Assembly: GCF_001995215.1 (NCBI RefSeq) | Contig: NZ_MUXN01000025.1 | Coordinates: forward strand, 1-64,000 | DNA length: 64,000 nucleotides | DNA from: Amycolatopsis azurea DSM 43854 | GTDB lineage: Bacteria; Actinomycetota; Actinomycetes; Mycobacteriales; Pseudonocardiaceae | Direction of reading: 5' to 3' | Part shown: positions 1 to 8,315 of the stretch, piece by piece | Layout: each line of letters opens with the position of its first letter | Numbering within the stretch: position 1 is the stretch's first letter | Notes under the pieces: model-generated | The model's input: the letters and a program-made list of their open reading frames with translations, nothing else | Told to the model about the DNA's origin: nothing | The model's database searches: none | Made by a program: the position numbers and the translations under genes

Positions 1-55
1 CAGTTGAGACCGCCCGCCCTTCGCTACGTCAGATGCGGGGAAAGTCCCCTTCAGC
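1..55. other. Intergenic edge with part of a dispersed hairpin
   Basis: Non-coding tail before the acyl-CoA dehydrogenase stop. It contains GATGCGGGGAAAG followed by TCCCCTTCAG, which resembles the right arm of the palindrome at 6523-6563. The left arm would lie outside the window. A short CCCC...GGGG stem is also possible. Confidence 0.4.
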
Positions 56-1786
56 TCAGGGGTTCATCGCGTAGGCACCGGAGAGGTCCCGGACCAGCGA
101 CCACACGTGGTCGAAGCGGGCCGCGTCCACGACCGGCTTCCGGATCGATGCCAGCGCGAGCGCCTGCTGCGCCTCCGTCGAGGACGACTTCCCGTGCAGG
201 TCGATCGCCGCGACGCTGAAGTCCTGCACCAGGGTCCCGAAGATCTGGTCGACGACCTCGGTCTCGATCCCGGTGATCTCCGCCTGCTCCAGCACCAGCT
301 GCCCGTAGACGACCAGCGTGAACAGCTCGGTCAGCGCGAGACCGAAGTCTAGGTCCTGCTGCTGCGCCTCGTCCGGGGCCGCGTCGGTGAACAGCTTCAC
401 CAGTGCCTCGGCCTGTTCGGTGAACCGCGCGACGTTCGGGATCGCGGACGCCTTGGCGTAGGCCTCGCGCCAGTCGTGGAACCGCACCTTCGACAGCCCG
501 CGCGCGGGGCCCTGGCGGAACAGGAACTCGTCGTCGGCCGCGTCGGACCGCGTCGGCACGGGCTCGTAGTCCTGCGGCGCGAACAGGTACGCGGGCACGA
601 ACTTCGCGATCAGCGCGAGGTTCACCGCCACCGTGCCTTCCAGCTTCGGCAGGCCGTCGATGTCGTTCTTCGACATCGCGAGATAGGTGTCGGCCTCGAA
701 ACCCTTGGCCGCCACCACGTCCGCGACCAGGCCGATGACCTTCTGCGCCTCGGTGGTCACCTTCATCTTGGTGATCGGGTTGAACAGCAGGTACCGGCGG
801 TCGTCCGCGTTCGCGCTGCGGAAGTAGTCCACGGCACGGTCGGAGAACAGCTTCATCGCGACGAGCCGCGCGTACGCCTCGACGAATTCCCGGCGCACGT
901 GCGGGAAATCGGTGACCTTCTTGCCGTAGAGCACCCGGTTGTGCGCGTGGGTGATCGCCTCGTACAGCGAGTGCGTCGACATCCCGATGCCGCCGAAGCA
1001 CAGGTTGAACTTGCCGATGTTGACCGTGTTCAGCGCCGCGGAGAACGCGTCGGCGCCGACGTGCAGGATGTCCTCTTCGGACACCGGGTAGTCGTCGAGC
1101 TCGAACTCCGCGACGTACATCTGCGACGGCACCACGTTCTTCACCACGCGGTAGTTCGGGTGTTCCGCGTCCGCGTAGAAGAACACGTACTGGTCCGGCC
1201 CTTCGACACCGTCGATGCGGCCGAACACCGACACGGTCCGCGCGCAGTTCCCGTTGCCGATGTAGTACTTCGACCCGTTCGCGCGGTAGCCGCCCTCGCC
1301 GTCCGGGGTGAGCACGAGGTCCGACGAGTAGATGTCGGCGCCGTGCTCCTTTTCGGACAGTCCGAACGCGGCGACGCCGCCGGCCGCGAGCGAGTCCGCC
1401 GCGCGTTTGCGGGCGGCCTCGTTCGCGCTCTGCCACACCGGGCCCAGGCCGAGGATGGTGACCTGCCACGGGTACCAGTAGTTCAAGCCGTAGAAACCGA
1501 GGATTTCCGACAGGGCCGCGACGCGCGCGGTGTCCCAGCGCTTGTCGGGGTCCCCGTCGGCGTTCGCACCGGGAGTGAGGAACGTGGAGAACAGGCCTTC
1601 CTTGCCCGCGAACTCGATGAAGTCCGCATAGAAGGTCCGGTCGTGGTAGTCCTCGACGAGCTTGCGCTTGCCACGCTGTTCGAACCACTCGATGGTGGCA
1701 CGCAGCAGGCGACGCGTCTCCGGGTCGAACTGCCGTGGGTCGTAGCCACCCGGGTTCAGCAACAACGCGGTCGCCTTTTCGCTCAT
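56..1786 (-). CDS. Acyl-CoA dehydrogenase family protein (576 aa)
   Basis: Probable FAD-dependent acyl-CoA dehydrogenase, which oxidises acyl-CoA thioesters in the cytoplasm. The fold is read from the family-typical order: helical N-domain, a middle region with FGLSEKEHGADIYS and NGSKYYIGNGNCA (substrate/FAD loop), then a helical C-domain with FGGIGMSTHSLYEA and YGKKVTDFPHVR. At 576 residues it is longer than the usual 380-400, as in the long FadE subgroups; the extra length is C-terminal. An upstream in-frame GTG at 1792 is possible, but AGGAG sits five bases before the ATG at 1786, so I chose that ATG. A GTTAC/GTAAC inverted repeat lies just upstream. Its substrate cannot be deduced; neighbours (desaturase, hydrolase) only suggest lipid metabolism. 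Confidence 0.85.
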   Translation of the reverse strand: MSEKATALLLNPGGYDPRQFDPETRRLLRATIEWFEQRGKRKLVEDYHDRTFYADFIEFAGKEGLFSTFLTPGANADGDPDKRWDTARVAALSEILGFYGLNYWYPWQVTILGLGPVWQSANEAARKRAADSLAAGGVAAFGLSEKEHGADIYSSDLVLTPDGEGGYRANGSKYYIGNGNCARTVSVFGRIDGVEGPDQYVFFYADAEHPNYRVVKNVVPSQMYVAEFELDDYPVSEEDILHVGADAFSAALNTVNIGKFNLCFGGIGMSTHSLYEAITHAHNRVLYGKKVTDFPHVRREFVEAYARLVAMKLFSDRAVDYFRSANADDRRYLLFNPITKMKVTTEAQKVIGLVADVVAAKGFEADTYLAMSKNDIDGLPKLEGTVAVNLALIAKFVPAYLFAPQDYEPVPTRSDAADDEFLFRQGPARGLSKVRFHDWREAYAKASAIPNVARFTEQAEALVKLFTDAAPDEAQQQDLDFGLALTELFTLVVYGQLVLEQAEITGIETEVVDQIFGTLVQDFSVAAIDLHGKSSSTEAQQALALASIRKPVVDAARFDHVWSLVRDLSGAYAMNP

Positions 1787-1807
1787 GGTCACTCCTGGTC
1801 AGCCGAA

Positions 1808-1823
1808 GTTACTACCCGGTAAC
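1808..1823. promoter_or_regulatory. Inverted repeat upstream of the acyl-CoA dehydrogenase
   Basis: GTTAC-TACCCG-GTAAC, 22-37 bases before the dehydrogenase start and overlapping the stop of the upstream gene. Size and position fit a TetR-type operator; the regulator is unknown. Confidence 0.4.
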
Positions 1824-3149
1824 CGTAGCGCGCCGCTTCGCCGTCCGGCCACCGAACTCGACCAGCGTCACCTCCCCGTGGTCGTTCCGCAGGAAACGGG
1901 CGGCGGGACGGCGGGTGTCGGCGGCCGGGGCGATGGCGTCCTCGGACACGAAAACGGCTTCGAACGGCGGCGGCGACGGGAAGCCCTCGACGTCGGCCAC
2001 CATCTGGGCCCAGAGCACGCCGTCGCGGTCGGTGAACTCGTACGCGAGCTGCCCCGTCTCGTAGCGGCCGGTGTACTCGGCCAAGGCCGGGGACGGCAGC
2101 GGCGGGGCACTGGCGACCTCGGGCAGCCCGACGAGGTTCTCCAGACACCAGTCGACGACCTGCCTGCCCAGCGCCGCGCCGCCCGCGCTGTTGGTCAGCA
2201 CCGTGACGGCGAAGTCGTGCTCCGGCAGTGTGACGAACTCCGACAGCTGGAGGTTGCTCACGTTGCCGCCGTGCCGGACCAGCCGGGCGGCGCCGTGGGT
2301 CGTGTGCAGCCAGCTCAGCCCGACCTCTTCGAAGCGCAACGCCGCCTTGCGCTGCGGCTTCCGCATGAAGTCCCTGGTCGCGGCGGACAGCGGCGCCTCA
2401 CCTTCGCTCTCGCCGGTCAGGAAGAACCGGGCCCATTTGAGCTGATCGCCCGCCGTGGACCACAGGCCGCCGCTCGCGCTGTCCGCCCGGGTCAGGCCCA
2501 CGGTGTGCGCGACCGCCGCCTCGCCGTCGGTGACGATGTGCCCGACGGCGTGACGCCGGGTGAGCACCTCCCACGGCAGGTAATACGACCGGGTCATGCC
2601 GAGCGGCTCCAGGAGCCGCGTGCGGACCAGGTCCTCGAACGTCTTCCCCGACACTGCTTCCGCGACCCGGCCTGCCAGCTGGAAACCGGCGTTGCAGTAG
2701 GAGAACACCTCCCCGACCGGGAAGATCTGCGGCAGTTCGGCGAACCGCTCGACGGCGAGGGCGAGCGCGTCGTCACCCCAGCCGGAGTCGAGGTCGACGT
2801 CGCCGAGGAAGCCCGCCGAGTGAGTGAGCAGATGCCGCGTGGTGACCGTCTTCTGCGCGACCGGATCGGACAGCCGAAGTTCCGGCAGATACTCGGCCAC
2901 GGGCTTGTCCAGCTCCAGCGAACCGTCCTCGACCAAGGCGAGCAACGCCGCCCCGGCGAAGGTCTTGCTGGTGGAGCCGATCATGAACAACGTCCCGGGA
3001 TCGACCGGCAGTCCGGTGTCCACACTGGACACTCCGGTGGCGAACACCGACTCCTTGCCGTCGTGCCGGACGCCCACCACCGCACCGGGGACCTCCGCCT
3101 TCCGGGCACCCTCGTCCAGCAGGCCTTGCAGTTCCTCGACGTTCGACAC
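1812..3149 (-). CDS. Serine beta-lactamase-like hydrolase (class C/esterase family, 445 aa)
   Basis: Member of the beta-lactamase/transpeptidase-like serine hydrolases (Pfam Beta-lactamase), which includes DD-peptidases, esterases and class C enzymes. The catalytic motifs are visible: S59-T-S-K62 (SxxK), Y151-C-N153 (YxN) and H293-G-G295, which replaces the KTG box as in many esterase-type members. No signal peptide or lipobox is seen, so it is probably cytoplasmic, which argues against a secreted antibiotic-destroying beta-lactamase. About 90 residues after the HGG motif form a beta-rich C-terminal domain. It lies 25 bases upstream of the acyl-CoA dehydrogenase on the same strand and may be cotranscribed with it. 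Substrate unknown. Confidence 0.85.
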   Translation of the reverse strand: MSNVEELQGLLDEGARKAEVPGAVVGVRHDGKESVFATGVSSVDTGLPVDPGTLFMIGSTSKTFAGAALLALVEDGSLELDKPVAEYLPELRLSDPVAQKTVTTRHLLTHSAGFLGDVDLDSGWGDDALALAVERFAELPQIFPVGEVFSYCNAGFQLAGRVAEAVSGKTFEDLVRTRLLEPLGMTRSYYLPWEVLTRRHAVGHIVTDGEAAVAHTVGLTRADSASGGLWSTAGDQLKWARFFLTGESEGEAPLSAATRDFMRKPQRKAALRFEEVGLSWLHTTHGAARLVRHGGNVSNLQLSEFVTLPEHDFAVTVLTNSAGGAALGRQVVDWCLENLVGLPEVASAPPLPSPALAEYTGRYETGQLAYEFTDRDGVLWAQMVADVEGFPSPPPFEAVFVSEDAIAPAADTRRPAARFLRNDHGEVTLVEFGGRTAKRRATVTG

Positions 3150-3448
3150 TCGTGACCCCTTTCGTCCTGGTCCGGCCAGGGTTTCACCGTGGCACGGCGG
3201 GCGAATCGTGGGAACCGACGAACATCGGCCGCCCGCTTCGTCGGCGGGTGCGATCCGCGTGCGGGGGAAATCACGTAGCCCGGGCGATCACGGGCCGGGT
3301 ACACTGGTCCTGCGGTCCGCTCAGTTCTGCCTCGGGCCGCGTTTCGTTGTCGAAGACCACGCGCCGCGGCCCCCCGAGGTCTGCGCCGGGCAGGACAACC
3401 GTTTCTATCCTTACGGAGATACCAGGGCGCACCCGCGCCCATACGCTT

Positions 3449-5101
3449 ATGAGCACACCTACTTTCACCGAACTCGGCCTGCCCAAGACGCTCGTCGACG
3501 CGCTCGCCGAACAGGGCGTCACCAGCCCGTTCCCGATCCAGGCCGCCACGCTGCCGCATTCGCTGGCGGGCCGGGACGTCCTCGGCCGCGGCCGCACCGG
3601 CTCCGGCAAGACCTACGGCTTCGTGCTGCCCGTCCTCGCCCGGCTCGCCGCCGGCCCGACCCGGCGCCGTCCGGGCCGTCCGCGCGCGCTGGTCCTGGCG
3701 CCGACCCGCGAACTGGCCACCCAGATCGAGGCGTCCTTCCTGCCGCTGGCCAAACCGCTCGGCCTCAAGGTCACCACGATCTTCGGCGGCGTCAGCCCCA
3801 ACCCCCAGATCACCCGGCTGCGTGACGGCGTCGACATCGTCGTCGCCTGCCCCGGCCGCCTCGCCGACCACATGCGCTCGGGTGAGGCGAAGCTCGACAA
3901 CGTCGAGATCACCGTGCTGGACGAGGCCGACCACATGGCCGACCTCGGCTTCCTGCCCGACGTCCGGCGCATCATGGCCGAGACGCCGGAGCGCGGGCAG
4001 CGGCTGCTGTTCTCCGCGACCCTCGACGCGGGCGTCGACGTGCTGGTCAAGCGCTTCATGCACGACCCGGTGACGCACAGTGTCGACTCGGCGCAGTCGC
4101 CGGTCTCGACCATGACGCACCACGTGCTGCACCTGGAGGAGACCCACCGGCTGCCGGTGCTGATCGACCTCACCGCCGCGCCGGGCCGCACGCTGGTGTT
4201 CACCCGCACGAAGCACCGCGCCAAGCAGCTGACCCGCAAGCTCATGGCCTCCGGCGTGCCGGCGGTCGAACTGCACGGCAACCTCGGCCAGACCGCGCGC
4301 ACCCGCAACCTGGAGGCGTTCGCCTCCGGCGCGGCGAAGACGTTGGTCGCGACCGACATCGCCGCCCGCGGTATCCACGTCGACGACGTCACGCTGGTCA
4401 TCCACGCCGACCCGCCGGTCGAGCACAAGGCGTACCTGCACCGCTCGGGCCGGACGGCGCGGGCCGGGGCGTCCGGCACAGTCGTCACGCTGATGACCGA
4501 CGCGCAGGTCGGCGACGTCCGCGACCTCACCCGCAAGGCGGGCATCAAGCCGACCACGACGCAGCTCGGCCCCGGCCACCCGCTGCTGTCGGAGCTGGCG
4601 CCCGGCGAGCGTTCGTTCACCGCGTCGCCGCGGCGGCCGATCGTGGACACCCGGCCGAAGCGGGTCACCGCCTCCGGTGAGGCCATCCCGGCCAAGGGTG
4701 CGGACACCGACGAAGACCGTCCCGCCGGTCGGGGACGCGGCAGCCGCGCCGGTCGCGGACGCGGTCCTTCCGCCGGTGGCCGTGGCGCTTCCGGTGGCCG
4801 TCGCGGGTCCTCGGACGGCCGTTCGCGTCAGCCTCGCACCGAGGGTGACCGTCGCGGCGGTGCTTCCGCCGGTCAGGGCCGTCGCGGGGCCGAGGCCACC
4901 GGACGTCGCGAAGGCGCGGCCAAGGGCGGCCAGGGTCGTCAGGGGCGCCACAGCGCCGCCGAGTCGCAGCCGCGCCGGGGTTCCGGTGCCGCCAAGTCGC
5001 AGCAGTCCTCACGTAGCCAGTCCGGTGGGGCCCCGGCCCGCCGTGGCGGTGCGGCCGCGTTCTCTTCCGGAACGCGCGCCGGCTCCCGCCGCTCTCGCTA
5101 G
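3449..5101 (+). CDS. DEAD-box ATP-dependent RNA helicase with basic RG-rich tail (550 aa)
   Basis: RNA helicase that unwinds RNA using ATP, typically in ribosome assembly, mRNA turnover and cold adaptation. Motifs in order: Q motif around FPIQAATLPHSLAGRDVLG, motif I GRTGSGKT, PTREL, motif II DEAD (VLDEADHMADLGF), SAT (LLFSATLDAG), then the second RecA domain with LVFTRTK, ATDIAARGIHVDD and HRSGRTARAG. From about residue 415 the protein is an Arg/Gly/Ser-rich low-complexity tail of about 130 residues, as in RhlE/CsdA-type helicases. The frame is open far upstream, but homology starts at the ATG at 3449 (MSTPTFTELGL). There is no close Shine-Dalgarno; a GGAG about 30 bases upstream is too far. 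The 299 bases before it hold no recognisable gene and probably a promoter and 5' leader. Confidence 0.93.
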   Translation: MSTPTFTELGLPKTLVDALAEQGVTSPFPIQAATLPHSLAGRDVLGRGRTGSGKTYGFVLPVLARLAAGPTRRRPGRPRALVLAPTRELATQIEASFLPLAKPLGLKVTTIFGGVSPNPQITRLRDGVDIVVACPGRLADHMRSGEAKLDNVEITVLDEADHMADLGFLPDVRRIMAETPERGQRLLFSATLDAGVDVLVKRFMHDPVTHSVDSAQSPVSTMTHHVLHLEETHRLPVLIDLTAAPGRTLVFTRTKHRAKQLTRKLMASGVPAVELHGNLGQTARTRNLEAFASGAAKTLVATDIAARGIHVDDVTLVIHADPPVEHKAYLHRSGRTARAGASGTVVTLMTDAQVGDVRDLTRKAGIKPTTTQLGPGHPLLSELAPGERSFTASPRRPIVDTRPKRVTASGEAIPAKGADTDEDRPAGRGRGSRAGRGRGPSAGGRGASGGRRGSSDGRSRQPRTEGDRRGGASAGQGRRGAEATGRREGAAKGGQGRQGRHSAAESQPRRGSGAAKSQQSSRSQSGGAPARRGGAAAFSSGTRAGSRRSR

Positions 5102-5123
5102 TCGTCTCCGCTCTGCCGCCCGA

Positions 5124-6056
5124 TCACTTTCGGGCGGCGGAGCGGGCTTCGGCGGCCGCGCGCCGCTCTTCGAAACGCGACGCCTGGGTGTCGAGCGCCT
5201 TCAGGAACTGGTCGAGTTCGTCGCGCGCCTTCTCCCCCACCTCGCCGAGCCCTTCCAGCTCGAAGATCTTCCACTGCCGCAGCAACGGCCAGATCACCTC
5301 GTCGTGGTGGATCCGCAGGTCGTAGATGCCCGCCTTCGCGATCAGCGCTGCCTTCCGCACAAAGCTCGGGATCACCGCGCCCGGCATCTGGAACTGGACG
5401 ACCTCGTCGGTGATGGCCCGCATCATGGCGTCGGGGGAAAGCTCCAGCGACGCCTGCACCAGGTTCCGGTAGAAGAGCATGTGCAGGTTCTCGTCCATCG
5501 CGACCCGCGCGAGCAGCTTCTCGCACAACGGATCCTGCGTGTACTTCCCGGTGTTGCGGTGCGAGATCCGCGTCGCCAGTTCCTGGAACGACACGTACGC
5601 GAAGACGTTCAGCAGCGCCTTGTCGCCGCTGTCGTACCCGGCCTCCATGGTCTGCATGCGGGCCCGCTCCAGCTCGACCGGGTCCACCGCGCGCGTCACC
5701 AGCAGGTAGTCGCGGATGCAGATGCCGTGGCGGCCTTCTTCGGCCGTCCAGCGGTGCACCCAGGTGCCCCACGCGCCGTCACGGCCGAACGCGCGCTCGA
5801 TCTCGCGGTGGTAGCTCGGCAGGTTGTCCTCGGTGAGGAGGTTGACCTCCAGCGAGGTCCGCGCGATCGGCGACACCCGCGACTGCTCGGGATCCCACGC
5901 CTCCCCGCCGAGGTCGGCGAAGTTCCGGCCCTCGTCCCAGGGGACGTACTCGTGCGGCATCCATTCCTTGGCGACCCCGAGATGCCGGTTGAGGTTCTCC
6001 TCGACCGTCCCTTCGAGCTCGAGCATCAGCCGGGTGCTTTCGGGGACCGTCGCCAT
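5124..6056 (-). CDS. Acyl-[ACP] desaturase, ferritin-like di-iron family (310 aa)
   Basis: Soluble fatty-acid desaturase of the stearoyl-ACP desaturase family (FA_desaturase_2, DesA1/DesA2-like), which uses a di-iron centre and O2 to put a double bond into an acyl-ACP chain. The iron-ligand motifs are visible: TAEEGRHG and VAMDENLHMLFY (D/ExxH), with other carboxylates in the helical core. The length matches the family. The frame is open well upstream, but AAGGA eight bases before the ATG at 6056 and the start of homology (MATVPESTRLMLELE) fix the start. A strong palindrome lies 36-64 bases upstream, so repression by a TetR-type lipid regulator is likely. Convergent with the helicase gene. 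Confidence 0.9.
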   Translation of the reverse strand: MATVPESTRLMLELEGTVEENLNRHLGVAKEWMPHEYVPWDEGRNFADLGGEAWDPEQSRVSPIARTSLEVNLLTEDNLPSYHREIERAFGRDGAWGTWVHRWTAEEGRHGICIRDYLLVTRAVDPVELERARMQTMEAGYDSGDKALLNVFAYVSFQELATRISHRNTGKYTQDPLCEKLLARVAMDENLHMLFYRNLVQASLELSPDAMMRAITDEVVQFQMPGAVIPSFVRKAALIAKAGIYDLRIHHDEVIWPLLRQWKIFELEGLGEVGEKARDELDQFLKALDTQASRFEERRAAAEARSAARK

Positions 6057-6091
6057 GCGTTTCGTCCTTCCGGGATAACGGAAACGCCTCC

Positions 6092-6120
6092 TTACGACAC
6101 CGTAACTTACGGTGCCGTAG
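6092..6120. promoter_or_regulatory. Palindromic operator of the acyl-ACP desaturase
   Basis: A perfect CACCGTAA-C-TTACGGTG core (6098-6114) extends to 14-base arms with 12 matches, centred 50 bases upstream of the desaturase ATG. Position and symmetry indicate a TetR-family binding site. The regulator is not adjacent. Confidence 0.65.
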
Positions 6121-6246
6121 GTAGGCCACCTCCGGGAGATGAACGCTCGGGTCGGTCGTGAGTGGTGAGTCGCGCTGGAGCGGACCGATGTTTCCCTGCC
6201 CACGCCTAACCTGCGCGAGGGTGACGGTTCGGCGGTTGCCGGGCTC

Positions 6247-6293
6247 GACGATGAAGGAATTGGGACGTTGAACGTCCCGATTCCTTCATCGTC
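6247..6293. repeat. Long intergenic hairpin (23-bp arms)
   Basis: Arms 6247-6269 and 6271-6293 beginning GACGATGAAGGAAT, one mismatch, one-base centre. It lies in the 580-base gap (6057-6636) that holds no gene, between the desaturase promoter and the end of the ABC permease gene. Confidence 0.85.
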
Positions 6294-6398
6294 ACTCCCG
6301 CATCGTCGCTCGGTGTCGCCCAGCTTCGGAGCTTGATCAACGCGACAGGGCGGCCGGGTCAGTGGCTCTGCGCGACGCCAGGCTCTTCGGCGTCGACT

Positions 6399-6437
6399 GT
6401 GTGGATTTTGGTGCGTTAGATGACCAGAAATCCACAC
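6399..6437. repeat. Intergenic hairpin
   Basis: GTGTGGATTT (6399-6408) against AAATCCACAC (6428-6437). The stem extends inward through TGGT/ACCA with a one-base slip. Confidence 0.75.
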
Positions 6438-6522
6438 ACCCTCACTCTGAGCGACGCTTCGCGCCTCGTCGGCCACAGCAAGCCGTCACCTTGCCCTACC
6501 CCTCGATGACCGCAGATACATC

Positions 6523-6563
6523 AAGGGAGCTTTCACCGCATCGCATGCGGGGAAAGCTCCCTT
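6523..6563. repeat. Long intergenic hairpin (19-bp arms), GGGAGCTTTC family
   Basis: Arms AAGGGAGCTTTCACCGCAT (6523-6541) and its complement (6545-6563) with one mismatch and a CGC centre. It lies 73 bases beyond the permease stop and could terminate that operon. Similar to the half element at 30-55. Confidence 0.8.
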
Positions 6564-6636
6564 CAGCCCGAGGAACAGTGGCGGTGAGTGGCCGGTCGAG
6601 CGGGGGCCGCGGTCCCGGATCCTCCACTCACGACGC

Positions 6637-7530
6637 CTAAAGCGAGGCCGTCAGCCCCCGCGCACGCAGGACGGAACGCTCCAGCGGCCGGAACACCAGC
6701 AGCTCGATACCCACGCCCACCAGCAGGATCAGGAAGATCGCCGAGATCACGGCTTCCATGCTGTTGAACGACGAACCTTCGTTCAGATAAGCGCCGAGCC
6801 CCTTGCCCAGCGCCGGGGACAGCGCGATCAGCTCGGCGGCCATCAGCGAACGCCACGAGAACGCCCAGCCCTGTTTGAGCCCGGCCAGGAAGCCGGGCAG
6901 CGCGGCCGGCAGCAGGATGTGCCGCGCCGCCGAAAGCCGGTTCGCGCCCATCACCTGGCCGACCCGCGGCAGGATCGGCGGGATCTGGTCGATGCCCGCG
7001 ACGAGACCGTTCGCGATCGAAGGCACGGAACCGAGCAGGACGACGAAGTAGATCGACGCGTCGTTCAGCCCGAACCACAGGATCGCCGCCGGCACCCACG
7101 CCACCGACGGCAGGCTTTGCAGCCCGGTCAGGAACGGCCCGACCGCCGAGCGGACGAGCCGGACCTTCGCCACCAGCAGCCCGAGCGGCGTCCCGATGAC
7201 CACGCCGATCAGGAAGCCCAGCGCGGCCCGGTGCACCGACGTCCACACGAACTCGAAGATTTCGCCGGTGGTCGTGATGCCGAGGAGTTCGTCCCACACC
7301 GCGAGCGGTGAGGGCAGCATCGACTCCGGCCAGAACGCGGCCGCCCACAGGGCCTGCCACAACGCGACCAGCAGGGCCAGGAAGACGACCGGCGGCACGA
7401 AGCCGCGCAAGAATCGCTTCCCCCGGCTTTCCCGCCGTTCCCCGGTGGGGGTGTCGAGCGAGTCGAGACCCGCTCCGACTGCCTCGTCCGCGTCTTCCGC
7501 TGAAGTGTCGGGGCGGTCAAGCCGCGGCAT
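6637..7530 (-). CDS. ABC importer permease, SsuC/TauC/NrtB family (297 aa)
   Basis: Inner-membrane subunit of a nitrate/sulfonate/taurine-type importer. After a hydrophilic N-tail of about 45 residues, hydrophobic segments begin at FVPPVVFLALLVALWQALW. The family-typical cytoplasmic loop motif is in LKQGWAFSWRSLMAAELIA (EAA-like). Last gene of a three-gene operon: its start overlaps the ATPase gene by 14 bases. No sulfonate monooxygenase or nitrate reductase is nearby, so the substrate (alkanesulfonate, taurine, nitrate, thiamine precursor) cannot be fixed. Confidence 0.85.
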   Translation of the reverse strand: MPRLDRPDTSAEDADEAVGAGLDSLDTPTGERRESRGKRFLRGFVPPVVFLALLVALWQALWAAAFWPESMLPSPLAVWDELLGITTTGEIFEFVWTSVHRAALGFLIGVVIGTPLGLLVAKVRLVRSAVGPFLTGLQSLPSVAWVPAAILWFGLNDASIYFVVLLGSVPSIANGLVAGIDQIPPILPRVGQVMGANRLSAARHILLPAALPGFLAGLKQGWAFSWRSLMAAELIALSPALGKGLGAYLNEGSSFNSMEAVISAIFLILLVGVGIELLVFRPLERSVLRARGLTASL

Positions 7531-8299
7531 GGGTACTGATCACCTCCCGGAGATGCCCGGTGATCTCCAGCGTCAGCTCTTCGGCGTCGGCGGCCTGGAC
7601 GTCGCGCCATTCCCGCACGACCCGGCCCGGCCGCGACGAGAGCAGCACGACCCGCTGACCGAGCCGGACGGCCTCGCGGACGTCGTGGGTCACGAACAGC
7701 ACCGAGGTGCCGGTGCTGCGGTAGACGCGCAGCAGCTCACCCTGCAGGACGTCGCGGGTGATGGCGTCGAGCGCGGCGAACGGCTCGTCCATCAGCAGCA
7801 GCGACTGCTCCGGGTCGCCGCCGACGCGCAGGGTCGCGGCCAGCGCCCTGGCGAGCGCGACGCGCTGCCGCATCCCGCCGGACAGCTCGTGCGGCCGCTT
7901 GTCGCCCGCGCCGCCGAGGCGGACGAGTTCGAGCAGCTCGGTCGCCTTCTCACGGCGTTCGGTCCGGCTGAACCCGGCGAGGCGCAGCGGCAGTTCCACG
8001 TTGCGGGCCGCGGTCAGCCACGGCATCAGCGCGGCCTCCTGGAACATCACTGCGGGCCGGGAGGTCTCGAGTGTGATCGAGCCGGAGGTCGGCTGGTCGA
8101 GGCCGGCGACCAGGTTCAGCACCGTGCTCTTGCCGCAGCCGGACGCGCCGAGCAGGCAGACGAACTCGCCGGGGGCGACCGTCAGGTCCATCCCGTCGAG
8201 GGCCACGACGGCGCGGCCGGTCGGCCCGAACGCCTTCCGGACCCCGTCGAGCCGCACGGCGACACCGGTGGACAAGCCAGGCTCCAAGGTGGTCGTCAT
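7517..8299 (-). CDS. ABC importer ATP-binding protein, SsuB/TauB family (260 aa)
   Basis: Energises the importer with the permease at 6637-7530 and the lipoprotein at 8316-9377. Walker A GASGCGKST (51-59), signature LSGGMRQR (139-146) and Walker B LLLMDEP (167-173) are intact. The Q-loop is in AVMFQEAALMPW and the H-loop in VLFVTHDVREA. The short form of 260 residues fits the SsuB/TauB/NrtD class. Sixteen bases separate it from the binding-protein gene, and it overlaps the permease start by 14 bases, so the three are translationally linked. Confidence 0.9.
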   Translation of the reverse strand: MTTTLEPGLSTGVAVRLDGVRKAFGPTGRAVVALDGMDLTVAPGEFVCLLGASGCGKSTVLNLVAGLDQPTSGSITLETSRPAVMFQEAALMPWLTAARNVELPLRLAGFSRTERREKATELLELVRLGGAGDKRPHELSGGMRQRVALARALAATLRVGGDPEQSLLLMDEPFAALDAITRDVLQGELLRVYRSTGTSVLFVTHDVREAVRLGQRVVLLSSRPGRVVREWRDVQAADAEELTLEITGHLREVISTHAAA

Positions 8300-8315
8300 C
8301 GCTGTTCCCCTCCGG

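Noticed and set aside
476..1822. Long plus-strand open frame opposite the acyl-CoA dehydrogenase gene
   Set aside because: Arg/Val/His-rich translation without any domain; a GC-skew shadow of the real minus-strand gene.
1812..3149. Antibiotic-resistance beta-lactamase
   Set aside because: No export signal and an HGG rather than KTG motif; more likely an esterase or peptidase-type serine hydrolase.
2981..4951. 656-codon minus-strand frame opposite the DEAD-box gene
   Set aside because: Lies antisense to a helicase with all motifs; composition typical of an antisense shadow.
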